Below are positions 36,528-45,177 of a stretch of DNA of 64,000 nucleotides, in pieces. The translations under genes were made by a program, and so were the position numbers. This DNA is from JAHFTY01 sp964584785 (GTDB taxonomy: Bacteria; Acidobacteriota; Terriglobia; 20CM-2-55-15), in the NCBI GenBank assembly GCA_964584785.1, contig CAZPBY010000013.1, positions 59,808 through 123,807 on the forward strand. Direction: 5' to 3'. The notes under the pieces were generated by a model. It saw nothing but the letters and a program-made list of their open reading frames with translations. It did not search any database and had not been told where the DNA came from. Numbering within the stretch: the stretch's first letter is position 1; each line of letters opens with the position of its first letter.

Positions 36528-36889
36528 TTGTTGAGTTGGTTCAGCAGAGGGATGTCTTTCGCGGCTGGGGAAAGCTTCAGCGTTCGAATGTACGCATAGA
36601 TGTCCGCCAGCTGCGCATCGGGCACAACCTTGACCGAGTAAGGCGGCATGCGCGCCGGGTTCCGGACATACGAGGTGAATTGCGTCGCGTTCATGCGCAC
36701 GGGGACCAGGCGGGCGCCCGGTCCATTCTGTCCGGAATAGCCGTGGCACTGATAGCAGCCGTACTTCAAATAAAGTGCTTCGCCCGCCTTCGGATTTCCT
36801 TGTGTCGCGGCAGTGGCGCTGTTGGTCTGAGCGGCGGCCGTTTGGAGGAAGAAAGCGGCAAGGACCGGGACCAGCACAGAGGTTTTCAC
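36524..36889 (-). CDS. Periplasmic monohaem cytochrome c
   Basis: 121 residues. Signal peptide (1-20), haem-binding CYQCH (45-49) and an axial Met81 candidate in ARMPPYS. It is a small class I cytochrome, with no second haem. It lies 14 bases behind the Tat-exported ThDP enzyme and overlaps the MFS gene by four bases, so it is plausibly the electron acceptor for that enzyme or for a downstream step. No oxidase or dehydrogenase gene other than the ThDP protein is adjacent. Confidence 0.92.
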   Translation of the reverse strand: MKTSVLVPVLAAFFLQTAAAQTNSATAATQGNPKAGEALYLKYGCYQCHGYSGQNGPGARLVPVRMNATQFTSYVRNPARMPPYSVKVVPDAQLADIYAYIRTLKLSPAAKDIPLLNQLNK

Positions 36890-36903
36890 AGGCTCTCCTC
36901 CTT

Positions 36904-38778
36904 TTACCCGCGTGGTTGCGTTACGACATCAATGAGTACGGGCTCGCCGTGCTTCACCCTTTCGACGCCGCGTTTGAGAGCCGGCGCGAGATCCGCCGGA
37001 TTCTCGATCGGACCTTCACCGTACATGCCGTACGCTCGCGCCATCGTCGCGTAATCGATGTTGGGATCGCGCAATGTTGTGCCGATGTAGGCACGGTCGA
37101 CACCGCGATTGTGCAGATTCGCCATCGTCTGAACGAACATCACCTCGGCGTGATAGCCGCGATTGTTGTGCATGATCGTGAGCAGTGGAATCTTGTGATG
37201 GACTGCAGTCCAGAGAACTCCGGGCGCGTAATTGAGATCGCCGTCGCACTGGATGTTGATCGACAGCCGGCCGTGTTTTCGGTTCGCGAGCGCCGCGCCA
37301 ACGGCCGCAGGAGCGCCGTAACCGATGCCTCCGGCACCGGGGCCGCCGATGTACTGATGGTGTTTATCGATGTTCCAAAGCTTCGAGGGCCAGTTGCCGA
37401 TGAACCCTTGCCAGGACACCAGCGACCAGTCTTCGTTTCGGATCAGCGGCCACAATTCGGCCGACAGCCTTGCAAGGCTGATCGGACTCGCATCCCAGCC
37501 GTAGGCGGCGTCGGCCACATTTTGCTCGCGCGCCTTTTGATGCGCTTCGGCGAGCAGCGTTCCACGTTGCAGAAGCGCTCTCTTTCGATCGGGTGTGATC
37601 ATGCGCTTGACCTCTTCAATAAGTAGCGGAAGAGTGGCTTCCGCATCGGCAGCCATCGCGAGGTCCACTTCGGCCATGCGTTGCGAATCCTGATAGTTCG
37701 TCTTGAGGACGAGATCGCCGTCGGAAATGCTGATGGTCTTCGCTCCGCGGGCTGCGGCCTCGCGCGCGATCGGGGACATGTCCTGCACCTCGAGACACAG
37801 CGTGACGTCGGCCTGGTACGCGGCATAACCCAAACCCGCGAGCGGATGGCGTGACGGGAAATTCACACGTTCCGTCAGGACCGCGTTCGATTGTGCGCCG
37901 CCGACGGGCGCCTGCAGAGCCTCGGCGAGTTCGACCAGAAGTTGGATTCCGGCCGGTGTGCGCGCACATCGTTGCGCCACGATCATCGGTCTCTCGGCTG
38001 AAACAAGCATCCGGGCAGCTTCCTTCACGGCCGCAATATCTCCGGCCGGTGGAGAAATCGACGTCAGTTTCGGGATGCGGACACTGCCCGGCTCGAACGC
38101 CGCTTCCTGCATTTCCGAATCGACCACCAGGACCACCGGCGCCATCGGCGGCGTCACGGCCACGCGATAGGCGCGGACGGCGGATTCGGCAAAGTGGCCG
38201 AGCGAGGCCGGCGCATCATCCCACTTGATGAAATCGCGCACACTGGATGCCATATCGACCGCGCTGTGATACCACATGACGTTCGTTTGCCTGAAAGCGG
38301 CATCCACATGATTCCCTGCAATGATGTATACCGGCACGCGATCGGCATATGCGTTGTAGATCGCCATCGACGCATGCTGAAGGCCGACATTCGCATGAAC
38401 AAGCGCGATGATGGGCTTGCCTTCGATCTTCGCGTAACCGTGCGCCATCGCAACAGCCGACTCTTCATGCAGACACGTCAACATCTCGGGCATGGTGTTG
38501 CCGCCGTAATTGATCAGCGACTCGTGCAGACCCTGGAAACTCGAACCGGGGTTCGTCGTCACGTACTCCATGCCCAACGTCTTCAGAACGTCGACCATGA
38601 AATCGCCGGCAGGATGCTCGACGATTCGCGACGGCGCTTGCACTGCGGGAGCAATCTCCGCCGCAGCAGAAGGTGGCGGAACCGCACCCGGACGCGGTGC
38701 GACGAACACAGCGGCGCCGGCGGCGGCACCCTTCAGAAATCCACGGCGGGTGACCGAACCTCTTCCAGACTTGGCCAT
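36904..38778 (-). CDS. Tat-exported thiamine-diphosphate-dependent enzyme
   Basis: 624 residues. Residues 10-27 form a twin-arginine signal (TRRGFLKGAAAG), unusual for this superfamily. The three domains of acetolactate-synthase/benzoylformate-decarboxylase type follow: Pyr domain with Glu in LHEESAVAMAHGYAKIEG (102-120), central domain, and PP domain with the ThDP/Mg motif GDL (513-515) to NN (538-539). It lacks the full FAD-site features of IlvB by eye. It should act in the periplasm on a 2-oxo acid; the adjacent cytochrome c suggests an oxidative reaction. First gene of the operon with cytochrome c, MFS and amidohydrolase, divergent from the M14 peptidase. Confidence 0.9.
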   Translation of the reverse strand: MAKSGRGSVTRRGFLKGAAAGAAVFVAPRPGAVPPPSAAAEIAPAVQAPSRIVEHPAGDFMVDVLKTLGMEYVTTNPGSSFQGLHESLINYGGNTMPEMLTCLHEESAVAMAHGYAKIEGKPIIALVHANVGLQHASMAIYNAYADRVPVYIIAGNHVDAAFRQTNVMWYHSAVDMASSVRDFIKWDDAPASLGHFAESAVRAYRVAVTPPMAPVVLVVDSEMQEAAFEPGSVRIPKLTSISPPAGDIAAVKEAARMLVSAERPMIVAQRCARTPAGIQLLVELAEALQAPVGGAQSNAVLTERVNFPSRHPLAGLGYAAYQADVTLCLEVQDMSPIAREAAARGAKTISISDGDLVLKTNYQDSQRMAEVDLAMAADAEATLPLLIEEVKRMITPDRKRALLQRGTLLAEAHQKAREQNVADAAYGWDASPISLARLSAELWPLIRNEDWSLVSWQGFIGNWPSKLWNIDKHHQYIGGPGAGGIGYGAPAAVGAALANRKHGRLSINIQCDGDLNYAPGVLWTAVHHKIPLLTIMHNNRGYHAEVMFVQTMANLHNRGVDRAYIGTTLRDPNIDYATMARAYGMYGEGPIENPADLAPALKRGVERVKHGEPVLIDVVTQPRG

Positions 38779-38887
38779 GTGAAGTTCTCCCGACGGATTA
38801 TATGCGCACCTTCTTCAAAAAACGCGAAACGTATTGAGGCTCGCCCTGTTGTCTTCCATTAAAGACGGATGTAGGCTTCCACCCAAC

Positions 38888-40588
38888 ATGGCGAAAACCT
38901 ATCGATACCTTGCCGCGGCCGCCGTGGCCGCGATACTCTCCGGCGTCATGCTCGCGCAACAACAAGTCTACTGGGGCGATGCGGTGCCGCCGCATTGGAA
39001 CGGGGATTGGCCGCAGGATCTACTGACGATTCCGGAGCGCACACACTTCGAACGAACGATGTCGACGCTGCAGCTTCACGAGTGGATCAACGCGTTGAAA
39101 TGGAAGACGGACAATCTTCACGTCGTGAACATGTTTACCAGCCCCATGCGCAAGGTCGCTCCGGCGATCGTGCTGGCGAATCCACGCGTCACGTCCTCGC
39201 AACAGGCAAAGGCATCGGGCAAGAACGTGGTATTCCTGATGGGCAACATCCACCCGCCGGAACCCGAAGCGGCGGAAGCGCTGCTGATGGTGGCGCGCGA
39301 CCTTGTCCTCGGCAAGCGAAAGCATCTTCTCGATAACCAGATCGTCATCATCGCGCCGATTTTCAACGTCGATGGAACCGACACGTTTGTCACGCAGGAC
39401 GGGTCGCTCGGAAGCGTCACGCCGACGATCCTCGGGGTGCGCGAAAACTCGCAGGGCCTGGATCTTAACCGCGATTCCGTGAAGCTGCAGACCGTTGAGG
39501 CGAACGGTCTGTACCGGATGTTCAACGAGTGGGATCCGATTCTCTTTCTCGACGGCCATTTGATGAGCCGCGTCTCTCACGGATACGCGAACACGTACGG
39601 TACGGTCACCGTGCCGGCCGCGAGCCCGGGCCCTCCCGACTACGTGCACGACAAGCTTTTTCCATCGGTGCGCGCCATGGTGAAAAAGGATTTCGGTCTC
39701 GAGGTATTCACACACGCACTCTTCGGCCCCGGTTGGCCGCCAACGGTGTGGAGTCACGATCGCGCGGCGTGGGCTGTTGAAGCGAAGTTTGTGGTCAACG
39801 ATTACGGTTTACGCAACCGCATGGCCATCATCACGGAAACGCCCGGTCAGCCTACGTTCGAGCGCCGCATCTACGCGCAGTATGCATACATTCTGGCGCT
39901 GCTCGAATACTCCAACGCCCACGCGAAAGAGATGCGTGACGTCGTGAAGGCGGCCGATGAGGAAACGGTTGCAAAGGTTCTGGCGGATTCCGAGTCGGGA
40001 CGTCTCCGGAACTTTCTCGACGGCGAGTACCATTCGCGCGGAAAAATCGACGTGCTCGGTTATGCGTCCAATGTCGCCGAGTATCTGCCCGGCACGAGCG
40101 TCCTCGGAACGCGCCCAGGAACTGCGGACGGACAACCGGAAACCTTGCATGGAGTGGACGACCTCACGATGCCTGTCGGCACACGGGAAGCGACGGTGCC
40201 GCGCGGATACCTTATTCCCGCGGAATTCGGCGAACTCGCGGCGAAACTTCGAGCTCACAACATCACCGTGCGCACGCTCGACGCCCCGAAGCGTTACGAG
40301 GGTGAGCAGTTCGTGATCGACCGGATGCGCAAGATGCGGAGCGCCGGCTACGACATGACCGTCCTGGACGGCCGGTTCTCCTCTCTCCCTGTCCGCGAGT
40401 TCCCCGCCGGCACGTATATCGTCGATATGGCGCAGCCCATGGCAAACGCCGCCTTTTACTATCTTGAACCACAGGCGCGGGATGGATTCGTCGGCTGGGG
40501 AATGTTGGACGACAGGCTCCGATCGATGGGCGTCGATAAAGGCTCGATCACCTATCCCATCTTCAAATACCGGCGAGAGGCGCGATAG
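38888..40588 (+). CDS. Secreted M14-family zinc carboxypeptidase
   Basis: 566 residues from ATG 38888; signal peptide 1-23. Zinc ligands fit His122 and Glu125 (GNIHPPEPE) with His224 (LDGHLM) as third; FNVDGTD and GLDLNRD (189-196) are the other M14 signatures, and TETPGQP carries the region of the catalytic Glu. It should trim C-terminal residues from peptides outside the cytoplasm, together with the S9 peptidases nearby. A long C-terminal region (about 380-566) is of unclear fold. It is divergent from the ThDP gene. Confidence 0.9.
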   Translation: MAKTYRYLAAAAVAAILSGVMLAQQQVYWGDAVPPHWNGDWPQDLLTIPERTHFERTMSTLQLHEWINALKWKTDNLHVVNMFTSPMRKVAPAIVLANPRVTSSQQAKASGKNVVFLMGNIHPPEPEAAEALLMVARDLVLGKRKHLLDNQIVIIAPIFNVDGTDTFVTQDGSLGSVTPTILGVRENSQGLDLNRDSVKLQTVEANGLYRMFNEWDPILFLDGHLMSRVSHGYANTYGTVTVPAASPGPPDYVHDKLFPSVRAMVKKDFGLEVFTHALFGPGWPPTVWSHDRAAWAVEAKFVVNDYGLRNRMAIITETPGQPTFERRIYAQYAYILALLEYSNAHAKEMRDVVKAADEETVAKVLADSESGRLRNFLDGEYHSRGKIDVLGYASNVAEYLPGTSVLGTRPGTADGQPETLHGVDDLTMPVGTREATVPRGYLIPAEFGELAAKLRAHNITVRTLDAPKRYEGEQFVIDRMRKMRSAGYDMTVLDGRFSSLPVREFPAGTYIVDMAQPMANAAFYYLEPQARDGFVGWGMLDDRLRSMGVDKGSITYPIFKYRREAR

Positions 40589-40645
40589 AACTTTCAGCAT
40601 CAAAACCCATTGGCGTGACCTCGAGAATTCTGATGCAATTAAGCA

Positions 40646-41839
40646 ATGCGACAAATCGTTACACCCGCAATTTTGATTGTCGTTAGTTTTTTCCAAACCC
40701 CAACAAACCCGCAGGCACAACGAGGAACTCCACCGACCACAGCCACAACTGCGCAGCGGCGCGGCCCCACGAAACCGCCCGTGCGAATGACACTGCGTCA
40801 GGTGATCGAGGCCTTGTCGACGCTCAAGAGTTCCAGCCGTGTGGAAGATCAAATCTTTAAAGCCGGCGGTGTGCAGTTCGAAGCGACACCTGCGACGATC
40901 GATCTCCTCAAACAATTTGGAGCCGGCCCCAAACTGATCGGGATGATTCCTGTTCCGCCTCTGCCTCCCGAGCCACCTCGGCCTAAGACCGCAGGGCCGT
41001 TAACGATTGTGTGCGAGCCCAAGGATTGCGCCGTCGTTATCGATCAAAGATTTGGTGGAACCACTGCTCAAAGCCAGAAGACGGTCACCGGCCTTTCGCC
41101 GGGAGACGTGACGGTGGAAGTCTTCGCCGACGGTTACGAACACGCAACGCGACGAATTCTGTTGGTCGAGAACCAGCCCAAAGAGGAAAAGTTTTTGCTT
41201 AAGAGAAGCGTGCTCATTCGGCACCAGAGCGCCAGCGGATCGATGCTGAAGGTCGTGACGAGTCTCGGCGGCATGGAAGGGCTCGGCGAACTCGCAGACA
41301 TCGAAGGCTCCGGAACGATGCAGTGGACGAACAGCGCAGGTCAGAACGAACAATGGGCGATGACGTTCAACAAGCGTATCGGACGGGACCTCACGATGAC
41401 GTTCAAAACGAAAGACGGACAGTGCACGGCGTCGATCGTGGCGGCCGCGTCGAAGCAGGAATGCAAAGCGGGATTGAGAAACGGCGGCGACAGGATCGCG
41501 GAACAAGGAACCACTCTCTTCCTGAGTTACCAGCCTCATGACGTCATCAGCGCGCTGCTCAAGCGAAGCCTTCTGACGTCGGAATCGGATGAGAACCGCC
41601 TTGAAAGCGTCGATGCGACGGATTCGTACGTCCTGACTCTCGACAGTGAAGGCCTGCCCAGGGAGCTTGTTTACCGTATCGGCGACGATCCGCCAATCCA
41701 GGTTCAGTATTCGAACTACCTGAGTTTGAACAAGGCTCGATATCCCAGCCGAATATCGATCGGGCGGGTGAATACGGCCCCGGTCTGGGTGTTTATGCTA
41801 AACAGCATTCGGAGCAGAGTCGCTCGAAACACCCAGTGA
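40646..41839 (+). CDS. Secreted PEGA-domain protein of unknown function
   Basis: 397 residues. A short signal sequence (1-24) is followed by a Thr/Pro/Arg-rich linker (25-50), a helical part similar to domains that precede PEGA modules (MTLRQVIEALSTLKSSSRVED), a Pro-rich hinge (PVPPLPPEPPRPK), a PEGA-type beta domain at about 113-190 (LTIVCEPKDCAVVIDQ; VEVFADGYEHATRRI), and an unassigned C-terminal domain (200-397). PEGA domains are extracellular beta-sandwiches for surface binding. It stands alone, convergent with ilvB. Confidence 0.82.
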   Translation: MRQIVTPAILIVVSFFQTPTNPQAQRGTPPTTATTAQRRGPTKPPVRMTLRQVIEALSTLKSSSRVEDQIFKAGGVQFEATPATIDLLKQFGAGPKLIGMIPVPPLPPEPPRPKTAGPLTIVCEPKDCAVVIDQRFGGTTAQSQKTVTGLSPGDVTVEVFADGYEHATRRILLVENQPKEEKFLLKRSVLIRHQSASGSMLKVVTSLGGMEGLGELADIEGSGTMQWTNSAGQNEQWAMTFNKRIGRDLTMTFKTKDGQCTASIVAAASKQECKAGLRNGGDRIAEQGTTLFLSYQPHDVISALLKRSLLTSESDENRLESVDATDSYVLTLDSEGLPRELVYRIGDDPPIQVQYSNYLSLNKARYPSRISIGRVNTAPVWVFMLNSIRSRVARNTQ

Positions 41840-41844
41840 TCATT

Positions 41845-43638
41845 TCAAAACGATCCTCCTCCGGCCGTTCCCGTGGAGAGCCTGTCTGGTGTGCGCGATC
41901 GAATGTGATCGCCCGTGATCATTTCCGAATAAGGCCGGCCTGGAGCAACCATTGGATAAACCGAAGCGCCAGGATCGATCATGACCTCGAGCAACGCCGG
42001 CCCTTTGTGCGCGATGAACGACTCGAGCGCCGCAGATAGTCTTTCCTTTTCGCTGATGCGCGCGGCGAAGTCGAAACCATCGGCGAGCGCGGCACGAACG
42101 AAGTCTTTTTTGTGGAGCGATTTATCCGTGCCGCAGAACCGCTCGGAATAAAACATTCTTTGCCACTGACGAACCATTCCGTCTCCGCTGTTGTTCAGAA
42201 GCAAAACCTTAACAGGCACGCCGTAGGTCGCTGCCGTTTCAAGTTCGGCGGCGTTCATGCGGAGGCTCGCGTCACCGTCGACATCGATGACCAAACGGTC
42301 CGGATATGCGATCTGCGCGCCGATCGCCGCCGGCAGACCGAAACCCATCGTGCCCATCGAACCTGAAGTCAGAAACGATCGCGGCCGCCGGTGATCGAAG
42401 TATTGCGCCGCCCACATCTGATGCTGGCCGACGCCGGTGCAGATGATGGCCTCACCCTGCGTGATCCGATTCAACCTTTCGATGACGTCGTACGGCTGGA
42501 TAGCCGGAGTCTCCCGGTCATAGTTCATCGGATAAAGCTGTTTCAACCGTCGAACGTGGCTTATCCAATCCGGAAATCTTTTCTTGAAACGCTGACCGTA
42601 CGAGACAAGATATCGAAGCGCATCCGCCGCCATTCCGACGTGAGACCATGTGACGCTCTTGACCTTGCCGATTTCCGCGGCATCGATATCGATGTGGGCG
42701 ATGTTCCGCGCCTTCGGAGCGAACCCGCCGGGACTTCCGGCCACTCGATCGTCGAATCTGGCGCCGACCGCGATCAGGAAGTCGCAATCCTCGACAGCGT
42801 AGTTGGCATAGGGCGTGCCGTGCATTCCGAGCATGTGCAGAGACAATGGATGGGTCGTGTCGAATGCGCCGATCGCGTGAAGCGTGGTAACGACCGGAAC
42901 ACCGAACGTCGTCGCAAAGCCGGTTAGCTCGCTCGAGGCATCACTCTTGATCACTCCGCCTCCGGCGTAGACCAGCGGCCGTTCGCTCTGTCCAAGCAGA
43001 TCGAAGAACTTCCTGGCGCTCGGTTCCGAGATCCGGGCGCCGGCCAGGACTGGTGTGCGGTGACGATAGCCGAGGGATTCCAGAACTCCGGAGCCGCGGT
43101 ACTCACCGCGCCAGGTTTGCACGTCTTTCGGTACATCAATCACCACCGGGCCGGGCCGGCCGCTTTGTGCGATCTCGAATGCCGTGCGGACCGTGGCTTC
43201 GAGCTCGTCCGGGTTCAGCACGAGAAATACCCGCTTGGCGCAGCCGGTCATGATATTGAACACCGGCGCTTCCTGGAATGCGTCGCTGCCGATCGCGGCA
43301 CGTGACACCTGTCCGCAAATCAGCAAAACGGGTACAGAATCGGCCATGGAGTCTCGAATCGGCGTGACGCTGTTTGTCGCTCCAGGACCGGACGTCACAA
43401 TAAACACACCCACTCGGCCTGTGGCGCGCGCATAGCCGGCCGCCATGAAGCCGGCGCCCTGCTCGGTCGCCGGCACGATCAAACTCATGGGTGTTCCGCC
43501 GATGCGTTTCTGTTCTTCGTTATGGCGGAAGATCGCATCGTACGTCGGCAGGATTGCGCCGCCGCTATATCCGAAGATCTTGTCCACGCCGGCTTCCGCG
43601 AGGACTTTGACAATGATGTCGCCTCCCGTCATCTGCAT
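41845..43638 (-). CDS. ilvB: Acetolactate synthase large (catalytic) subunit
   Basis: 597 residues. It condenses two pyruvates (or pyruvate with 2-oxobutyrate), the first step of valine, leucine and isoleucine synthesis. Catalytic Glu in VPATEQGAGFMAAGYAR, FAD-region HMLGMHGTPYANYA, and ThDP motif GDASLRMN to LLLNNSGDG. C-terminal extension of about 20 residues. It is the last gene of ilvN-ilvC-ilvB, overlapping ilvC by ten bases, and regulated by the leader attenuator upstream of ilvN. Confidence 0.95.
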   Translation of the reverse strand: MQMTGGDIIVKVLAEAGVDKIFGYSGGAILPTYDAIFRHNEEQKRIGGTPMSLIVPATEQGAGFMAAGYARATGRVGVFIVTSGPGATNSVTPIRDSMADSVPVLLICGQVSRAAIGSDAFQEAPVFNIMTGCAKRVFLVLNPDELEATVRTAFEIAQSGRPGPVVIDVPKDVQTWRGEYRGSGVLESLGYRHRTPVLAGARISEPSARKFFDLLGQSERPLVYAGGGVIKSDASSELTGFATTFGVPVVTTLHAIGAFDTTHPLSLHMLGMHGTPYANYAVEDCDFLIAVGARFDDRVAGSPGGFAPKARNIAHIDIDAAEIGKVKSVTWSHVGMAADALRYLVSYGQRFKKRFPDWISHVRRLKQLYPMNYDRETPAIQPYDVIERLNRITQGEAIICTGVGQHQMWAAQYFDHRRPRSFLTSGSMGTMGFGLPAAIGAQIAYPDRLVIDVDGDASLRMNAAELETAATYGVPVKVLLLNNSGDGMVRQWQRMFYSERFCGTDKSLHKKDFVRAALADGFDFAARISEKERLSAALESFIAHKGPALLEVMIDPGASVYPMVAPGRPYSEMITGDHIRSRTPDRLSTGTAGGGSF

Positions 43639-44645
43639 GCGGTTTGCTTCTCCTCCGGTTTCAGGAAAGGCATCATCGATCTCAGTTTCCTGCCGACGAT
43701 CTCAATGGGATGCTCGGCGTCCTGCGACCGCATTCGGTTGAAGGTTCGGCGTCCCCGTTCGTTCTCCTCGATCCATTCTTCGGCAAACTTGCCGCTTTGA
43801 ACTTCGCGCAAGAGCTGTCGCATCGTTTCGCGGACATGATCGTCGACGACGCGCGGGCCGCGGGAATAGTCGCCGTATTCGGCCGTGTCGCTCACGGAGT
43901 AACGCATATAACCGAGCCCGCCCTGGTACATGAGGTCGACGATCAGTTTCAATTCATGCAGGCATTCAAAATAGGCGATTTCCGGCTGGTAGCCGGCTTC
44001 GACCAGCGTTTCGAATGCGGCCTTCACCAACGCGGTCACACCGCCGCACAACACGGACTGCTCGCCGAAGAGGTCGCTTTCGGTTTCTTCCTTGAAAGTT
44101 GTTTCGATCACGCCGGCCTTCAAGCAGCCTAGAACCGAGGCGTAAGCCAACGCGTCCGGCTTCGCTCCTCCGGTCGCATCCTGATGTACGGCGAGCAGCG
44201 CCGGTACGCCGACACCCTCCACAAACAGTTCGCGGACACGGTGTCCGGGACTCTTCGGCGCGATCATCGAAACGTCCACGAATGGTGGAGGTGCGATCTG
44301 ACCGAAGTGGATGGTGAACCCATGCGCGAACATCAGCGTCTGGCCGCTGCGCAGATGGGGAACGATGGAGGCTTCGTACACCTGCTTTTGCTTTTCGTCC
44401 GGGATCAACATCATGACGACATCACAGGTACTCGCAGCGTTCGCCACATCAGTAACTCTCAGACCTTCCGCTCGGGCTCTTTCAGCGGATGGGCTGCCGC
44501 TGTAGCAGGCCACTGTCACATCAACGCCGCTATCGCGAAGGTTCAACGCGTGAGCGTGCCCCTGACTCCCATAACCGATGATCGCCACGCGCTTGCTTTG
44601 TATCCGCTGGCGGGATGCATCTTTTTCGTAATAGACCTTTGCCAT
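43629..44645 (-). CDS. ilvC: Ketol-acid reductoisomerase (class I)
   Basis: 338 residues from ATG 44645 (GAGAGG upstream), the standard class I length; the frame extends to 44786 without a ribosome binding site. The N-terminal NADPH domain has IGYGSQGHAHALNLRDSGV; the C-terminal knotted domain carries Mg ligands (SDLFGEQSVLCGGV) and FECLHELKLIVDLMYQGG. It isomerises and reduces acetolactate or acetohydroxybutyrate. Located between the small and large acetolactate synthase genes, an unusual order. Confidence 0.96.
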   Translation of the reverse strand: MAKVYYEKDASRQRIQSKRVAIIGYGSQGHAHALNLRDSGVDVTVACYSGSPSAERARAEGLRVTDVANAASTCDVVMMLIPDEKQKQVYEASIVPHLRSGQTLMFAHGFTIHFGQIAPPPFVDVSMIAPKSPGHRVRELFVEGVGVPALLAVHQDATGGAKPDALAYASVLGCLKAGVIETTFKEETESDLFGEQSVLCGGVTALVKAAFETLVEAGYQPEIAYFECLHELKLIVDLMYQGGLGYMRYSVSDTAEYGDYSRGPRVVDDHVRETMRQLLREVQSGKFAEEWIEENERGRRTFNRMRSQDAEHPIEIVGRKLRSMMPFLKPEEKQTACR

Positions 44646-44656
44646 ATTGCCTCTCT

Positions 44657-44890
44657 TTAAGGGTGTTGAAGACGTGCTTCGACGACTTCCGTGAGTTTGT
44701 GCAGCTGTTTTATCAGTTGGTCGCCAATCGTGGCCGGACACTCCACCGCTATCGTGACGCGTGCCAGGCCGGAATTTTCGTCGCACTTTGCGGCGGTCAT
44801 GCTTTCGATGCTGACGCCGCGTGCGCTGAAGAACGACGTGATCTGCGTCAGGACACCGAACCGGTTTTCGACCAGAATGGAAAATGTCAC
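44657..44890 (-). CDS. ilvN: Acetolactate synthase small (regulatory) subunit, ACT domain only
   Basis: 77 residues from GTG 44890, five bases after AAGGAG; an upstream start at 44923 would fall in the terminator T-tract. The single ACT domain (VTFSILVENRFGVLTQITSFF; ARVTIAVECPATI) binds valine for feedback control. It lacks the C-terminal activation domain of the longer IlvN/IlvH proteins, so it resembles the short IlvM/IlvN type. First structural gene of the operon, directly behind the attenuator. Confidence 0.92.
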   Translation of the reverse strand: MTFSILVENRFGVLTQITSFFSARGVSIESMTAAKCDENSGLARVTIAVECPATIGDQLIKQLHKLTEVVEARLQHP

Positions 44891-44904
44891 AACGGCTCCT
44901 TCAT

Positions 44905-44943
44905 AAAACAAAAAGGCCGTCACCCGGGTTCGGATGACGGCCT
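44905..44943 (-). terminator. ilv attenuator terminator
   Basis: Minus-strand hairpin AGGCCGTCATCC...GGGTGACGGCCT (44943-44914; 9 perfect pairs extended by three including a G-T) followed by a TTTTTGTTTT tract ending 14 bases before the ilvN start. Its 5' arm, TCATCCGAACCC, is complementary over 12 bases to the segment at 44973-44962, giving a mutually exclusive antiterminator. Confidence 0.9.
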
Positions 44944-44961
44944 AAAGCGCAATGCTTTACA

Positions 44962-45057
44962 TCATCCGAACCCATCGCCGATGGGTCGAATACGGATAAA
45001 TACAGCGACAGATTGAACGCGGAGGATCGCGCGGATAGATGGAATGGTCTGCTTCAA
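44962..45057 (-). CDS. ilv operon leader peptide
   Basis: 31 codons from TTG 45057 (a GTG at 45069 is an alternative) ending in TGA. Ten of the residues from position 5 to 26 are Ile, Val or Leu (the run includes IPSIRAILRVQSVAVFIRI). Neither start has a good ribosome binding site. The stop codon lies in the antiterminator arm, and the last codons overlap a possible pause hairpin (44988-44967, CGACCCATC/GATGGGTTCG). Starvation-induced stalling at these codons would free the arm and prevent termination before ilvN. Confidence 0.78.
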   Translation of the reverse strand: MKQTIPSIRAILRVQSVAVFIRIRPIGDGFG

Positions 45058-45137
45058 ATTCGCCGGCACGTTGCGAAAGTTAGCAGTCGCCTTGACGCCC
45101 GCCTAATCGATTTTGTTGATTAGGTGATAAGTGCAAT

Positions 45138-45171
45138 GGCCTGCGCTACGCGATGCGCGATAGCGCAGGCC
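45138..45171. terminator. Hairpin after the S9 peptidase gene
   Basis: Perfect 11-bp inverted repeat GGCCTGCGCTA/TAGCGCAGGCC with a 12-base loop, six bases past the peptidase stop. It lacks a T-tract, so it may be a weak terminator or mRNA-stabilising structure. A smaller CCTAATC/GATTAGG hairpin follows at about 45102-45124, between it and the ilv leader. Confidence 0.6.
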
Positions 45172-45177
45172 CGGCGG

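Noticed and set aside
39809..40915. A 368-codon open frame on the minus strand
   Set aside because: Antisense to the M14 peptidase and PEGA genes, which show clear family motifs; the minus-strand product shows none.
44905..45177. A riboswitch or T-box upstream of ilvN
   Set aside because: No T-box specifier/TGGN motif or known riboswitch core was recognised; the leader peptide and alternate hairpins explain the conserved-looking structure better.
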